Part shown: positions 1 through 10,200 of the stretch, in pieces | Numbering within the stretch: position 1 is the stretch's first letter | Layout: every line of letters starts with the position of its first letter | Position numbers and translations under genes: made by a program | From: Opitutaceae bacterium | GTDB lineage: Bacteria; Verrucomicrobiota; Verrucomicrobiia; Opitutales; Opitutaceae | Assembly: GCA_019455245.1 (NCBI GenBank) | Contig: JACFMR010000034.1 | Coordinates: forward strand, 1 to 34,951 | Reading direction: 5' to 3' | Length of the DNA: 34,951 bases | Notes under the pieces: generated by a model | What the model saw: the letters and a program-made list of their open reading frames with translations, nothing else | The model's database searches: none | What the model was told of the DNA's origin: nothing

Positions 1-93
1 CGCTTCCGACCGCCCCTCCGTGCCGCAACACCGCCTTCATGCAATATCCGGGCTAAGGTCTGACGCGCACGGGACGTGCCCGTCCTCCTGAAC

Positions 94-2004
94 TCACAGT
101 TTTTCTGGGTTGGCTAGGAAAACTTCACCCAGTCCGATGGCCGCGGGTTTGGGGCGGCCGAGAAAATCGAGGATGGCGGTGTTGGCGGGGCAGGGGTACG
201 TGTCGTGGCCCATCCACACGATGAAGCCGCCGCAGGCCGGAAACCGGCGTTTGCTTGCGCGGGCGGCGCGCACCAGCGCGGTGCGCTGATACGCCTGACT
301 CCACGCGACATACTCCGCGAGATCGCGCGGCTCGCGACCGTGGTCGCGTTTGAATTCCGCCGCCTGAATCCAAAAACCGAAGCGCCGCCAAAGCGGATTG
401 CGGTCGTCAAGCGGCAGCAGCGTGCCCGCATCGTAATGCTGCTCGAGCAAATCCAGCGGGCTGGCGCCGGCCGCGCCGACCTCGGAGCGAAACAGCGCGT
501 CGTCGTGATCCCAGTAATGATCGTCCGCCGGCCACCACGGGCCGTGCACATCCCAATGCACGCCGCGGCCGAACTCTGCGGCGTCGGCATTGAAGCGCGG
601 TCCGGAAGCGGAGGTCGGCAGGAACCGCCGGTCGGGATCGAGCTCCGCCGCGGCGTCCGCCATCATGGCGATCAGCGGATGGTCGCGCGTGACGGGCAGG
701 CCGGTGCCGGTTTTGCCGCCGTCGGGCGCGCCCTGCAGTTCGTTGCCGCCGCACCAGCAGAGCAGCGAGGCGTGATGCTGCCGGCGCGTGATGTAGCTGC
801 GCACGATCGGCTCCGCCGCCGCAATCACCGCCGGGTCCTCCGGCGGCCAGTTGTCGATGCCCGACGAGGAGAACGGAAACTCCTGCCATACGAGCAGCCC
901 GTGTTTGTCGCAGAGGTCGTAGAAAATTTCCTTTTCCAAAAACGCGCCGCCCCACACACGCAGGATGTTGCAGCCCATTTCAACATAGGTACGGATGCGC
1001 GCCTCATAGTCGGTGTCGGTCACGTCGGCATAGTTCGGCCGGATCGGCGTCCAGTTCACGCCCTGCAGGAACATCGGCCGGCCGTTGACCACGCACAACC
1101 ACGGATCGGCGCCGGCGGGCGCGTCCGCGCAGGGCGCCCAGGTCACGGACTTGAAGCCGACGGTGCGCGCCCAGACATCACCGTCCGCGCCGAGCTGCAC
1201 CGACAGCCGGTAGGTCTGCTGCGGACCTTCGCGGTTGGGCCACCACGGTTCGACCGGCAGATCGGCGAAGGCCACGCCGTGCGCGAGTTGGGCCGGCGTC
1301 AGCGTGGTTGCGAGCAGGCAGGTCTCGCCGTCCGTCAAACGCACCTCGACCGAATCCGGACTGTGACCGAACAGCGTGAAACCGTTCGGCGCGAGCTGAC
1401 AGCGGATGTCGGTGAGCACGCGCTCGTCGCCGACTTCCAGGGTGATGCGGTCCCAGACGCCGATCTGCACCAGTCGCGGCTGCCAGTCCCACGTGTAATT
1501 GAAACGCGCCTTCCAGTCCTTGAGCTTTGATGTGAGGTTGAACTGTCCCAGCCAGCGCGGCGGCAGGTCGAAGACGAGGTGCAGCGGGTTTTCGTCCGCC
1601 ACCGGCACGGCGGCGAGATCGAAGGTGTGCTCGACGAAACCGTTTTCAAACCGGCCGACCAGTTGGCCGTTGCAGCAGACCCAGCCGGCGGCATCGAGCC
1701 CGGCGCAATGCAGCACCCGGCGCGGTCCGGCCTCGAGCCAGGCGCGCGGCAGGCTCGTGGAGAAAACCCAGTGGCGGTTTTCGACCCACTCGACGGCGCG
1801 GCTGTCGAGTCCATGGTTCCAGTCTGGAATGATCCCGTGTTCGCGCAGGAGCTGTTGCACCGAGGCGGGCACGCGCGCCGGGAGCGGCGCCACCTCGCTG
1901 ATGGAAGGAGCGCCGAGCGCGATGCCGGCCAGCCCCCGCCAGGTTTCGGGCGTGTAGCCGGTGAGCGTCCAATCGAGCGGGGCGAGATCGTGAATCTTGC
2001 GCAT
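94..2004 (-). CDS. GH2-family beta-mannosidase-like glycoside hydrolase
   Basis: Predicted 636-aa retaining glycosidase that would release terminal beta-mannose. The N-terminal half (about 1-290) is a beta-sandwich region of the GH2 type. The barrel follows, with NGRPMFLQGVNWTP (308-321), CNILRVWGG (345-353) and the acid/base pair N421-E422 in CGGNEL. The candidate nucleophile is E508 in SEVGA. These motifs are typical of beta-mannosidases rather than beta-galactosidases. At 636 aa it is shorter than the usual 800-900 aa, so the C-terminal accessory domains are missing. I chose the ATG at 2004 because the upstream 84 codons run into a repeat element and look non-coding. No signal peptide is visible from this start, so a cytoplasmic location is likely. 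It is divergent from ino1; a link to the mannosyltransferase-like gene near 34 kb is only a guess. Confidence 0.82.
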   Translation of the reverse strand: MRKIHDLAPLDWTLTGYTPETWRGLAGIALGAPSISEVAPLPARVPASVQQLLREHGIIPDWNHGLDSRAVEWVENRHWVFSTSLPRAWLEAGPRRVLHCAGLDAAGWVCCNGQLVGRFENGFVEHTFDLAAVPVADENPLHLVFDLPPRWLGQFNLTSKLKDWKARFNYTWDWQPRLVQIGVWDRITLEVGDERVLTDIRCQLAPNGFTLFGHSPDSVEVRLTDGETCLLATTLTPAQLAHGVAFADLPVEPWWPNREGPQQTYRLSVQLGADGDVWARTVGFKSVTWAPCADAPAGADPWLCVVNGRPMFLQGVNWTPIRPNYADVTDTDYEARIRTYVEMGCNILRVWGGAFLEKEIFYDLCDKHGLLVWQEFPFSSSGIDNWPPEDPAVIAAAEPIVRSYITRRQHHASLLCWCGGNELQGAPDGGKTGTGLPVTRDHPLIAMMADAAAELDPDRRFLPTSASGPRFNADAAEFGRGVHWDVHGPWWPADDHYWDHDDALFRSEVGAAGASPLDLLEQHYDAGTLLPLDDRNPLWRRFGFWIQAAEFKRDHGREPRDLAEYVAWSQAYQRTALVRAARASKRRFPACGGFIVWMGHDTYPCPANTAILDFLGRPKPAAIGLGEVFLANPEKL

Positions 2005-2126
2005 GGTGAGTGTGGAGGTGCGATGCAGTGAGAGCACGCACGCAAGGATGACTCCACGCGAACCGGCTGTGCTTGGCAAGGAGCCTGAAAAATCCGTGAT
2101 CGTTTTGGCCCCGGTTCGGCGGCGTG

Positions 2127-2291
2127 ATTGAAAACTACCCTGTGCGGTGCGTGGTATTGGTGGGGAGGGACCGCCCGCCTTCGCCAAGGCTATGGAGGGC
2201 AGGCTGGGTCCGCCGAAACACTCGCGGCGCGCCCGGCGGTCGCGCCCTACCTTCACGCTACGGGTCGTCTATTCTGATTCTAAGCATCAAT
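2127..2291. repeat. Dispersed palindromic intergenic element, copy 1
   Basis: First of three related elements in this window (others at 5828-5965 and 28211-28357). It begins with a TTGAAAACTACC-type end. It has the shared GC-rich core (cgcgcccggcggtcgcgc followed by cctac, around 2230-2252) and ends in an ATCAAT-type inverted end. The centre is longer than in the other two copies. It fills most of the 346-bp gap between the GH2 gene and ino1, so any promoter for either gene lies in or beside it. No ORF in it looks real. Confidence 0.7.
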
Positions 2292-2350
2292 AGGCGCTTG
2301 ATGGCAGGTGGTGCCTGTACAAAATTCATCCTTTTCCCAACGCGCCCAAC

Positions 2351-3469
2351 ATGTCTTCCACCCCATCCCCCGGTCCCGATTCAACCCCCAGCCCCGCCCG
2401 CCGCAAAGTGCGCGTCGCCATCATCGGCGTGGGCAACTGCGCGTCGGCCCTCGTGCAGGGCGTCCAGTTTTATCGCGCGGCGCCGGAAAACGAGGCCGTG
2501 CCGGGCCTCATGCACGTCAACCTCGGCGGCTATCACGTCGGGGACATTGAGTTCAGCGCGGCATTCGACATCGATGCGAACAAGGTGGGCCGGGATCTGG
2601 CGGAAGCGATCGGCACCGCCCCGAACAACACGATCCGTTTCGCCGAGGTGCCGCCGACCGGCGTGATCGTGCAGCGCGGCAATTTGTTGGACGGCCTGGG
2701 CAAATACGTTGGCCAGCGCATCAAGGCGGCGCCCGGCGCCCCCGCGGACGTCGCGCGCATCCTCAAGGAAACGCGCACGGACGTCGTCGTCTCCTACCTG
2801 CCGGTCGGCTCGGAGCAGGCGACGCGGTGGTATGTCGAGCAGGTGCTCGCCGCGGGCTGCGGCATGGTCAACTGCATCCCGGTGTTCATCGCTTCGCAGC
2901 CGGAATGGCAGCAGCGGTTCCTGGAGCGCGGATTGCCGATCATCGGCGACGACATCAAGTCACAGGTCGGCGCGACGATCACGCACCGCGTGCTGGTCAA
3001 CCTGTTTCGCGAGCGCGGGGTGCGGCTCGACCGCACCTACCAGCTGAACTTCGGCGGCAACACGGATTTTCAGAACATGCTCGAACGCGAGCGGCTGGAT
3101 TCGAAAAAGATTTCCAAGACCAACGCGGTCACGAGCCAGCTCGGTGCACCGATGCCCGCGGAGAACGTGCACGTGGGGCCGAGCGATTACGTGCCGTGGC
3201 TGGAGGACCGCAAATGGTGCCACATCCACATGGAGGGAACGACCTTCGGCAACGTGCCGTTGAAGTGCGAGGTGAAGCTCGAGGTCTGGGATTCGCCCAA
3301 TTCCGCCGGCGTGGTGATCGACGCGGTGCGCTGCATCAAGCTCGCGCTCGACCGCGGCATCGCCGGCCAGCTCGACGCGCCGTCGAGCTATTTCATGAAG
3401 TCGCCGCCGGTGCAGTTCACCGACAACGAGGCGCGCGAGCGCACCGAGGCGTTCATCCGCGGCGCCTGA
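2351..3469 (+). CDS. ino1: Inositol-3-phosphate synthase (Ino1, actinobacterial/archaeal type)
   Basis: Predicted 372-aa cytosolic NAD-dependent enzyme that isomerises glucose 6-phosphate to inositol 3-phosphate. After a Pro/Ser-rich leader of about 18 residues, the Rossmann motif [11 protein letters not shown] (22-32) is clear. Further family blocks are [42 protein letters not shown] and [12 protein letters not shown]. The overall pattern matches the short mycobacterial-type Ino1 rather than the longer eukaryotic enzyme. The ATG at 2351 follows the repeat element. The 3' end overlaps the convergent LicD-like gene by 17 bp. In context it supplies the inositol phosphate for the CDP-alcohol phosphatidyltransferase at 4252-4980, giving a phosphoinositol lipid head group. 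The family call is secure; the role in this locus is inferred from neighbours. Confidence 0.93.
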   Translation: MSSTPSPGPDSTPSPARRKVRVAIIGVGNCASALVQGVQFYRAAPENEAVPGLMHVNLGGYHVGDIEFSAAFDIDANKVGRDLAEAIGTAPNNTIRFAEVPPTGVIVQRGNLLDGLGKYVGQRIKAAPGAPADVARILKETRTDVVVSYLPVGSEQATRWYVEQVLAAGCGMVNCIPVFIASQPEWQQRFLERGLPIIGDDIKSQVGATITHRVLVNLFRERGVRLDRTYQLNFGGNTDFQNMLERERLDSKKISKTNAVTSQLGAPMPAENVHVGPSDYVPWLEDRKWCHIHMEGTTFGNVPLKCEVKLEVWDSPNSAGVVIDAVRCIKLALDRGIAGQLDAPSSYFMKSPPVQFTDNEARERTEAFIRGA

Positions 3470-4082
3470 TGGGGCGGTAGTAGCGCGTGACCGGATCGAG
3501 CTCGGCATCCGGCCCCGTGTAACCATAGGTGTGCTCGAGGTAGCGCTGCGGCTCGGCCGGCACCTGCGTCGGCCCGCCGAGAAACTCCACCGTGCGCGCC
3601 GGATAAAACCACTCACGCGGAAACGGCGCGGTGTCGCCGGGATTGGGACTGTCGAGAATGGCGTGCAGGCTTCCCGCGTCCTCCACCAAAAAATAGATGT
3701 CGGCCTCCCAGCCGCGGTGGCTGACGTAGAGCTTGGGCCCGCCGTGCCGGTGCGAGGTGTCGTGCAGCGTGAAACCGCGGGGCAGCCGGTCCGCCGCCGC
3801 CTTGAGCACGGCGTAGGCGCCGGCGGGCGCGGCAAAATCCACGTCGCGGTCATGCGCCAAAATGCGTTGCTCGCGCCACCAGCCGAGCAGCGTGCCGTAG
3901 CAGATCCAGTGATCGACGCCGGTTGCGCGCAGCCAGGCGTTCACGCCCTGAAATACGGTGACGAGCTCCGCGGCGCGCGCGCGCCGGCCGGATTCGCTCC
4001 AGGCCGCGCTGGCATAACGCACGTGGCGTGCGAGCAGGCGCAACTGCCGTTGCCAGTATTCGCGCTGATGCTGGAAGGACAT
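3453..4082 (-). CDS. LicD/fukutin-like nucleotidyltransferase-fold protein
   Basis: Predicted 209-aa protein of the LicD family, whose members move phosphocholine or similar phospho-substituents onto sugars. The diagnostic block is [13 protein letters not shown] (60-72) followed by HDRDVDF (77-83), whose two Asp residues fit metal binding. A later LEHTYGY block is also typical of the family. No membrane segment is visible. The start at 4082 is a judgement; an in-frame ATG at 4115 adds 11 residues. It is the last gene of the minus-strand group containing the CDP-alcohol phosphatidyltransferase, with a strong inverted repeat in the 170-bp gap. It might decorate the inositol or sugar head group of the lipid made here. 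The donor and acceptor cannot be read from the sequence. Confidence 0.72.
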   Translation of the reverse strand: MSFQHQREYWQRQLRLLARHVRYASAAWSESGRRARAAELVTVFQGVNAWLRATGVDHWICYGTLLGWWREQRILAHDRDVDFAAPAGAYAVLKAAADRLPRGFTLHDTSHRHGGPKLYVSHRGWEADIYFLVEDAGSLHAILDSPNPGDTAPFPREWFYPARTVEFLGGPTQVPAEPQRYLEHTYGYTGPDAELDPVTRYYRPIRRRG

Positions 4083-4124
4083 GGTGCGTGCGCCGGACTT
4101 CAGCCTAGCCAGCATGATCCACGC

Positions 4125-4205
4125 GTAGGGCCGCCGCTTGCGGCGTGCCGCAGGCTGACGGATCGATGGCGAGGCGACGCGGCTCGCCGCAAGCGGCGGC
4201 CCTAC
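4125..4205. repeat. Perfect 21-bp inverted repeat flanking about 39 bp (REP-like)
   Basis: The left arm (4125-4145) and right arm (4185-4205) are perfect reverse complements. They begin and end with gtagggccgcc/ggcggccctac, the same gtaggg...ccctac ends seen in several other intergenic repeats here. It lies between the phosphatidyltransferase and LicD-like genes. It could act as an attenuator or mRNA stabiliser, but it belongs to a dispersed repeat class. Confidence 0.8.
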
Positions 4206-4251
4206 ATAGACAGGCTGGCGATGATTTCCTCATGAGCGTGAATGATTCAGC

Positions 4252-4980
4252 CTACACCGAACGGCTGAGCGCGAACAGCCGGATGACGGCGGAGAGGTTG
4301 GCGAACACCGCGATCACCGCCAGCACGCCGACCAGCACGGGCCGGCCGGAGAAGCCCGCCAGCGGCAGCGCCGAGGCCACGGCCGCGCCGCCGGTGAACC
4401 ACACCATGCGCTCGGCGCGCTTCATCCAGCCGCGCGGCGGCGTGACCTGCAGCGCCTCGGCCTTGGCGGTCGAGTAGGTGATCATGAAGCTCCCGAGCAG
4501 CGCGAACAGCGCGAGCATCTGCACTTCCGGCGCGCCGCGGTAAAACCACACGAGACCCGCGATGAACGCGAACTCCACGTAGCGGTCGAGCGCCGAATCG
4601 AGCACGGCGCCGCCCCGCGTGGGCGTGCCCTGTTGCCGCGCCATCGCGCCGTCCATGCCGTCGCCGAGTCCGCTCAACGCCAGCAACCACGCCGCCGCGC
4701 CGAAATGCCCGCCAGCCGCGGCGGCGCCGGCGCAGAGCCCGAGCAGCAGCGAGATCCACGACACGGTGTCGGCGGTGAAACCCAGCCGCAGCGCGAGCCG
4801 GGCCAGCCGGTCGATCCACGCGTAGCCCCGGTGCATGAGCCCTTCGCCGAGAAACACCGTGCCGCCCTCGCGCGCCACGCGGGCGTGGCGTTGTGCGGGC
4901 GCGCGCATGGCGGCGATCAACAGCAGCAGCAGGCAGACGACCGGCAGGGCGAGGCCCGCCCAGGCATCGAAGACGGTCAT
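4252..4980 (-). CDS. CDP-alcohol phosphatidyltransferase, candidate phosphatidylinositol(-phosphate) synthase
   Basis: Predicted 242-aa membrane enzyme that replaces CMP of a CDP-activated lipid with an alcohol. The family signature DxxDGxxAR(x8)GxxxDxxxD is complete: D107, D110, G111, A114, R115, G124, D128, D132. Hydrophobic segments lie near residues 8-25, 72-90, 93-105, 135-150 and two or more towards the C-terminus. The ATG at 4980 overlaps the stop of the upstream reductase in an ATGA arrangement, so coupled translation is likely. The same frame stays open further upstream, but that part lies inside the reductase gene and is a shadow. With ino1 nearby, inositol phosphate or inositol is the most likely acceptor. 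Phosphatidylglycerophosphate synthase activity cannot be excluded from sequence alone. Confidence 0.88.
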   Translation of the reverse strand: MTVFDAWAGLALPVVCLLLLLIAAMRAPAQRHARVAREGGTVFLGEGLMHRGYAWIDRLARLALRLGFTADTVSWISLLLGLCAGAAAAGGHFGAAAWLLALSGLGDGMDGAMARQQGTPTRGGAVLDSALDRYVEFAFIAGLVWFYRGAPEVQMLALFALLGSFMITYSTAKAEALQVTPPRGWMKRAERMVWFTGGAAVASALPLAGFSGRPVLVGVLAVIAVFANLSAVIRLFALSRSV

Positions 4981-5810
4981 GACGACGGTTGGCCGGCGCG
5001 TTTTTTCGCCCGCGCCTGCCGGATGGTGCGGTCGAAGCTCCAGTTGACGAACGGCGCAAACAAACCGCCCAGCCAGAACAGCGCGGTGATGGGCAGGCCG
5101 GGCGTGACCACAAACCGGCCGCGGCGCACGCCGCGCAGTGTCACGCGCGCCACATCCTCGGCGGACCACAGCCCGCCGGTGGACGTGACCGCCTTGCTTT
5201 CCGGCGGCTTGATGCGGTTTTCCGCCTCCAACTGCGGCGTGTCGGTGTCGGGGGGATAAACAATCGTCACGCCGACGCCGGTGTCCTTGAGTTCGGCGCG
5301 CAGGCATTCGGCGAGGCCGCGCAGCGCGAATTTGCCGGGCGCGTAGGGCGTGTAGCCGAAGAAACCATAGAGGCCGATGCCGGACGAGATCAGCACGAGA
5401 CGGCCCCGCCCGCGCCGGCGCATGCCCGGCACAACGGCTTTGAGGAAATACAGCGTGCCGAAATAGTTCACCGCCATGGTGTGCTCGAACACGCTCACCG
5501 GCACGTCTTCAAAATAGCCGGGATGCGCCACGCCGGCCGAGGTGATGAGCACATTCACGGGGCCGTGTGCGTCCTCTGCCGCCTGCAACGCGGACAACAC
5601 CTCGGTCTCGACCGCGACATCGGCGGACGCGGTCACGACGGCGGCACCGGGAAGGTTCGTGAGGATCGCCGCGCGGGCGGCGTCGAGCTTGGTGCGGTCC
5701 CGCGCCACCAGGCTCACGCGCGCGCCGGCGGCCGCCACCTGCCGCGCGAGCGCGAGGCCGATGCCGCTCGAGCCGCCGGTGATGAGCACGTGTTGATCCT
5801 TGAAGGGCAT
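4977..5810 (-). CDS. 3-ketodihydrosphingosine reductase-like SDR
   Basis: Predicted 277-aa short-chain dehydrogenase/reductase. It has the NADP-binding motif TGGSSGIG (11-18), NYFG around N115, the catalytic serine region ISSGIG (141-146) and YxxxK as Y156/K160. The block YPPDTDTP (185-192), followed by ENRIKPPE, is the signature of 3-ketodihydrosphingosine reductase (KDSR/Tsc10). These enzymes reduce the 3-keto group made by serine palmitoyltransferase. A hydrophobic stretch near 235-255 suggests membrane attachment, as in eukaryotic KDSR. It lies one gene downstream of the oxoamine synthase, with a palindromic element between, and overlaps the phosphatidyltransferase gene by 4 bp. The long-chain-base pathway assignment rests on both motif and context. 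Confidence 0.88.
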   Translation of the reverse strand: MPFKDQHVLITGGSSGIGLALARQVAAAGARVSLVARDRTKLDAARAAILTNLPGAAVVTASADVAVETEVLSALQAAEDAHGPVNVLITSAGVAHPGYFEDVPVSVFEHTMAVNYFGTLYFLKAVVPGMRRRGRGRLVLISSGIGLYGFFGYTPYAPGKFALRGLAECLRAELKDTGVGVTIVYPPDTDTPQLEAENRIKPPESKAVTSTGGLWSAEDVARVTLRGVRRGRFVVTPGLPITALFWLGGLFAPFVNWSFDRTIRQARAKKRAGQPSS

Positions 5811-5827
5811 GGACGGGGAAATCGAAT

Positions 5828-5965
5828 TATTGAGAATTACCCTTTGTATTGACGCTGCCTTGGTAGGGCGGGACCGCTGGGCCCGCCGAAACGCGCTCGC
5901 GGCGCGCCCGGCGGTCGCGCCCTACCTTTGGGTCCGGGGTCGTCTTTTCTTTTGTGGGCATCAAT
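5828..5965. repeat. Dispersed palindromic intergenic element, copy 2
   Basis: Second copy of the element at 2127-2291. It starts with ttattgagaattacc. It contains ggtagggcgggaccgctggg and the core cgcgcccggcggtcgcgc, and ends with a TTTTCT...ATCAAT end that is roughly the inverse of the start. It lies between the oxoamine synthase and reductase genes, and its right end touches the oxoamine synthase stop codon. Confidence 0.75.
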
Positions 5966-7280
5966 GGGATTGTTCGAGCTGCGCGCCGACGGCGCGCACC
6001 GTCAGGCTGATATCAGCCGGCGTGTGCAGGGCCGAGAGGAAAAAGCGGAGCCGCGCCTGGTTGGGTTCGACGGCGGGTGGCAAAATCGGCTGCACGTTGA
6101 TGCCGGCGGTGAAGAGCGCGTGGGCCAGGTGCAGGGCGCGGTCCGGATCGCCGAGGATCAGCGGCACGACGGCGGAGTGTTCGCCGGGACCGACCTTCCA
6201 GCCGGCGGCGCGAAACTGCGTGCGCAGCGACCCGGCGCGTTCGCGCAGGGCTTGCACGCGATCAGGATTTTCGTGCGTGAGTTGCAGCGCGCACAACGCG
6301 GCCGCGGCCAGCGGCGGCGCGAGGCCGACGCTGTAGAGAAAACCGGGGGCGGTGTATTTGAGATACTCGACCACGTCGTGCGAGGCACAGATGTAGCCGC
6401 CGCAGCTCGCGAGGGTTTTGCTCAACGTGCCCATCCACAGATCGACGTCGGTGGGTTGCACCGCGCAGTGTTCGCCGATGCCGCCGCCGTGCGCGCCGAG
6501 CACGCCGAGCGAATGCGCCTCGTCGACCATGAGCAGGGCGTCGTGCTTCTTCTTGAGCGCAATGAACTGCGACAGGTCCGGCACGTCTCCGTCCATGCTG
6601 TAAACACCCTCGATGATGATGAGCACGCGGTGATGCGCGGCGCGGTGCGCGGTGAGCAGGCGGTCGAGCTCCGCCCAGTCGTTGTGCGGAAACGGCAGGC
6701 GGCGCGCACCGGAAAGCTGTGCGCCGAGCAGCGCGCTGTTGTGGATCAGCGCGTCGTGCAGGATGAGGTCGCCCGGTTCCAGCAGGTGGCCGATCACGGT
6801 GACGTTGGTCGCGTGACCGCTGACGAACACCACGCAATCCTCCGTGCCGTAGTGCGCGGCCAGCGCCTGCTCGAGCTCGCGATGCAGGGGACGTTCGCCG
6901 GAGGCGATGCGGCTGGCGGAGGCCGAGGTGCCGTGGCGGTCGATTGCCGCGCGGGCGGCGGCGGAGACGCGGTCATCGCCGCACCAGCCGAGGTAGTTGT
7001 AACTGGCAAAATTGATGAGCTCGCGACCGGCGATGACGGAGTGCGCGCCGGCCACGCCGTCGTGCGGTTGGAAATAGGGATTGGGCAACCTCCGGGCCGC
7101 GAGCGCGGCCTTGCGGGCGGCGAGTTCCTGCACGCCGGGCAGATCGTGCAGCCCGGTGCCGGTCGGTTGGGCGGGCGCGGGTGATTTTGGGGCGTCCGGC
7201 CGGCGGCGGCTTTGCAGCAACGCCTTAACCCGTGCGCGCTTTTCCTCGTCGGTCAGGGCTGGTTTCGTTTCCGCGCTCAT
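5961..7280 (-). CDS. Alpha-oxoamine synthase, serine palmitoyltransferase-like
   Basis: Predicted 439-aa PLP enzyme that condenses an acyl thioester with an amino acid, releasing CO2. After a Pro/Ala-rich N-terminal extension of about 70 residues come SYNYLG (93-98), YGTSASASR-like HGTSASASR (116-124), VDEAHS (252-257, with D253 and H256) and the PLP lysine K288 in GTLSKTLASCGG. The family includes serine palmitoyltransferase, KBL, HemA and BioF. The KDSR-like reductase and ceramide-synthase-like neighbours point to long-chain base synthesis. Its ATG at 7280 overlaps the PKS stop by 4 bp, so the PKS-bound acyl chain is the likely direct substrate. Serine is the expected amino acid, but alanine, glycine or cysteate cannot be ruled out. 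Confidence 0.85.
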   Translation of the reverse strand: MSAETKPALTDEEKRARVKALLQSRRRPDAPKSPAPAQPTGTGLHDLPGVQELAARKAALAARRLPNPYFQPHDGVAGAHSVIAGRELINFASYNYLGWCGDDRVSAAARAAIDRHGTSASASRIASGERPLHRELEQALAAHYGTEDCVVFVSGHATNVTVIGHLLEPGDLILHDALIHNSALLGAQLSGARRLPFPHNDWAELDRLLTAHRAAHHRVLIIIEGVYSMDGDVPDLSQFIALKKKHDALLMVDEAHSLGVLGAHGGGIGEHCAVQPTDVDLWMGTLSKTLASCGGYICASHDVVEYLKYTAPGFLYSVGLAPPLAAAALCALQLTHENPDRVQALRERAGSLRTQFRAAGWKVGPGEHSAVVPLILGDPDRALHLAHALFTAGINVQPILPPAVEPNQARLRFFLSALHTPADISLTVRAVGAQLEQSH

Positions 7281-10200
7281 GCACTGCGATTTGTCGTCGA
7301 TTCGAGCGAGGCAAGCAACTCATCCAATTCGGCGCCGGACAGTTGATCGACCTCGGCGCCGGCTTCGTCGCCGGCAAGGCCGAGGCGGTCGGCATAAACC
7401 GCGGTCAGCGCGTCGAGGTTGGCGGCCTGCGCGAAGTCCATGCGCGAGAGGGTGACACCGAGCGCCTTGCCCAAGGTCAGGCGCAGTTCGATTTCCATCA
7501 GCGAATCAACGCCCTGCTGGTTGAGCGGGCGGTTGGGTTCGAGGCGGTCCGCGGTGGTCTTGAGGGTGGTGGCGGTGAGGTCGCGCACGATCCCGGCCAC
7601 GATCATCCGGCGCGCGGCGCCGGGCAGACGGTCAAAACCGGCGGGCAGGGCTTCACCTTGCACGGAAGTTTCCTCCGCGGCACCGGCAAGATGCCGCAGC
7701 ATCGGTGCGCCGGCGGGGGACGGATGCTGCCGGTTCCAGCGGCTCCAATCGATGTCGGCGAGGATGAACGCAGGCGGGGCGGATGTCGCGCGCTGCGCAA
7801 AGGCCCCGAGCGCGGCCATCGGTTCGACGCCCTGCAAGCCGAGCGCACCCAGCTGGCGGGCCACGGTTTCGTCGCGGGCGGCCATGCCCACGCGCGCGAT
7901 GGCACCCCAGTTGATGCTCGTGGCCACCAAACCGAGTGCGCGTCGCTGCGCGGCGATCGCGTCCATGATGGCGTTGGCCGCGGCGTAGTTGCCCTGGCCG
8001 GGATTGCCGCAGGCGGCGGTGATCGACGAGTACAACACGAAATGCTCCAGCGGCAGTTCGCGCGTGGCGCGGTCGAGCGCAAGGGCGCCGGTGACCTTGG
8101 GGCCGAAGACCGTCGCGTAATCCTCCGGGGTGAGATCGGCGAGCGGCCGGTCCGCGAGCACGCCCGCGGCGTGGAAGACGCCGCGCAACGGCGGATTTGC
8201 CGCCGCCAGGCGGGCGACGAGGTTTTCCACCGCTTGCACATCGGCCACATCGAGCGCGAGGATTTCCACGGTCGCACCCTGCGCGGTCAATTCGCGGCGA
8301 AGCCCGGCGGCGCCGGGCGTGGATTCACCGCGCCGGCCGGTGAGCACGAGGTGACGCGCCCCGCGGGCGGCGAGCCAGCGGGCGGTCTCCGCGCCGAAAC
8401 CGCTGAGACCGCCGGTGATGAGGTAGGTGGCGCCGGCGCGGATGGGCAGCGTGACGCTGCGCTCGGTGACAGTGGCGCCCTGCAAATCGAATTCGAGCGC
8501 GACCTTGCCGATGTGCCTGGCCTGGGCCAGGAGCTGGAACGCGTCGGCGGCATCCTTGGCCTTGAAGACCTTGGTCGGCGGATCGCGCAGGATGCCGGCT
8601 TCGCGCGCGCGATTGGTTTCGTGGATGAGCCGGATGAATTCGTCGCGACGCTCGGCCACCATGCGGTCCACGTCGATCGCGGCGAAGGTGAGGTTGCGAT
8701 TGAAGCCTTCGAGCGGCAGGCCGGTGTTGGCGGCGATGTCCTGCTTGCCGATCTCGATGAAGCGGCCGTAGGGCGCGAGCAGGGCGAGGCTTTGGCGGAG
8801 AAATTCGCCGGCGAGCGCATTGAGCACGGCATCCACGCCGCGGCCGCCGGTGGCCTCGCGGATGGCGTCGGCAAACGCGAGCGAGCGCGAATCGTAAACG
8901 TGCTTGAGGCCGAGCGAGCGCAGGTGCGCGCGTTTGGCCTCGCTGCCGGCCGTGGCAAAGATTTCCGCGCCGACCGACTGCGCGTAGGCCACCGCGTAGA
9001 GCCCGACCGCGCCGGTGGCACTGTGGATCAGGATGCGCTCGCCGGCCCCGAGCCGCGCGACTTCGTGCAAGCCGCGCCATACGGTGATGGCGGGCAGGAA
9101 TTGCGGGGTGAAATCGGCGTGGTCGCAGCGGAAGATGAGGTCCTGTTGCGGATCGAGCCGCAGATGGGTCTGCATCGCACCGGTGCGCGACGAACCGTAA
9201 ACCGGATCGCCGACGCTGAAGTCCGACACCGCGCGGCCGACGGCGGTGATGACGCCGGTGTATTCCATGCCGAGGTGGCTGCCGAAGTAGGAGCCGGCGA
9301 TGACTTTTTCGTCGAGCGTGCCGAGCACCTTGAGCACGTCCTTGAAGTTGAGCGAAGCCTGCCGCACGCGCACCTCGACCTCGTGATCGTGCGGAGCATC
9401 GCGGACGATTTGTTGCAGATGCAGGCTGGCGATGCGGCCGGGTTCGCCGATGTGCAGGCGGCAGGCGGTGTCAGGGGTGGCGGGCGCAGTCGCGGGGCCG
9501 GGCAATGCCGGCGCCGGCGCGAGCCGTCGCACCAACATCTGGTCGCCGCGCACCGCGAATTCATTTTCACCGGCGGGCAGCGCCAGGATGCGGTGCACGG
9601 CGTCGGTGGCGTTCGTTGTCGGATCGAGATCGACCACCCGCAAATCCAGTTCCGGCAGCTCCAGGCGGGCGACGCGGGCCAAACCCCAGATGCCGGCAGA
9701 CTCCGGTTGGGTCACGGCAGTGTCGCCGACATATTGCGTCCCGCGCGTCAGCACCACGAGGCGTGGCGGCGTGGGGCGGGCCGTCAATTCTGTCCACCAC
9801 CGGCCGAGCGCGTGGCATTGGGCGGCGGGATCGGGCGCCGGTTGGTCGAGCCCGCGCGCGTCAATGATCGCGGTGATGGAGGCGTCGTCCGTATCCGGTT
9901 GCTCGCTGCACCGCACCGTCAGATCGGGTGCGTTGGCCTGCAGCGCGGCGGCGAGTTTGGCCGTGGTTTGTTCCGGTCCGAGCACGAGGAGCGATCCGGT
10001 CAAAACCGCGTCAGTGATGGCGGGCAACGGCTCCCATGTTTCGACCCACGCGCCGGGGCCGGTTGCGCTTTCGGTCGCGGCATCGAGGGCGCGGCAGCGG
10101 ATGCCACGCAGATCGATCAGCGTGCGGCCGTCGGCGGCGAAAACCCGCACGTGGCCGGTCAGTGCTTGCGCCGTGATTTCGGTCAATTCGACCTGCGCGA

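Noticed and set aside
1200..1380. Methyltransferase domain in the PKS between DH and ER (protein residues about 1200-1380)
   Set aside because: The coordinates given here are protein residues. That stretch lacks a SAM-binding glycine motif and fits the structural part of the KR domain instead.
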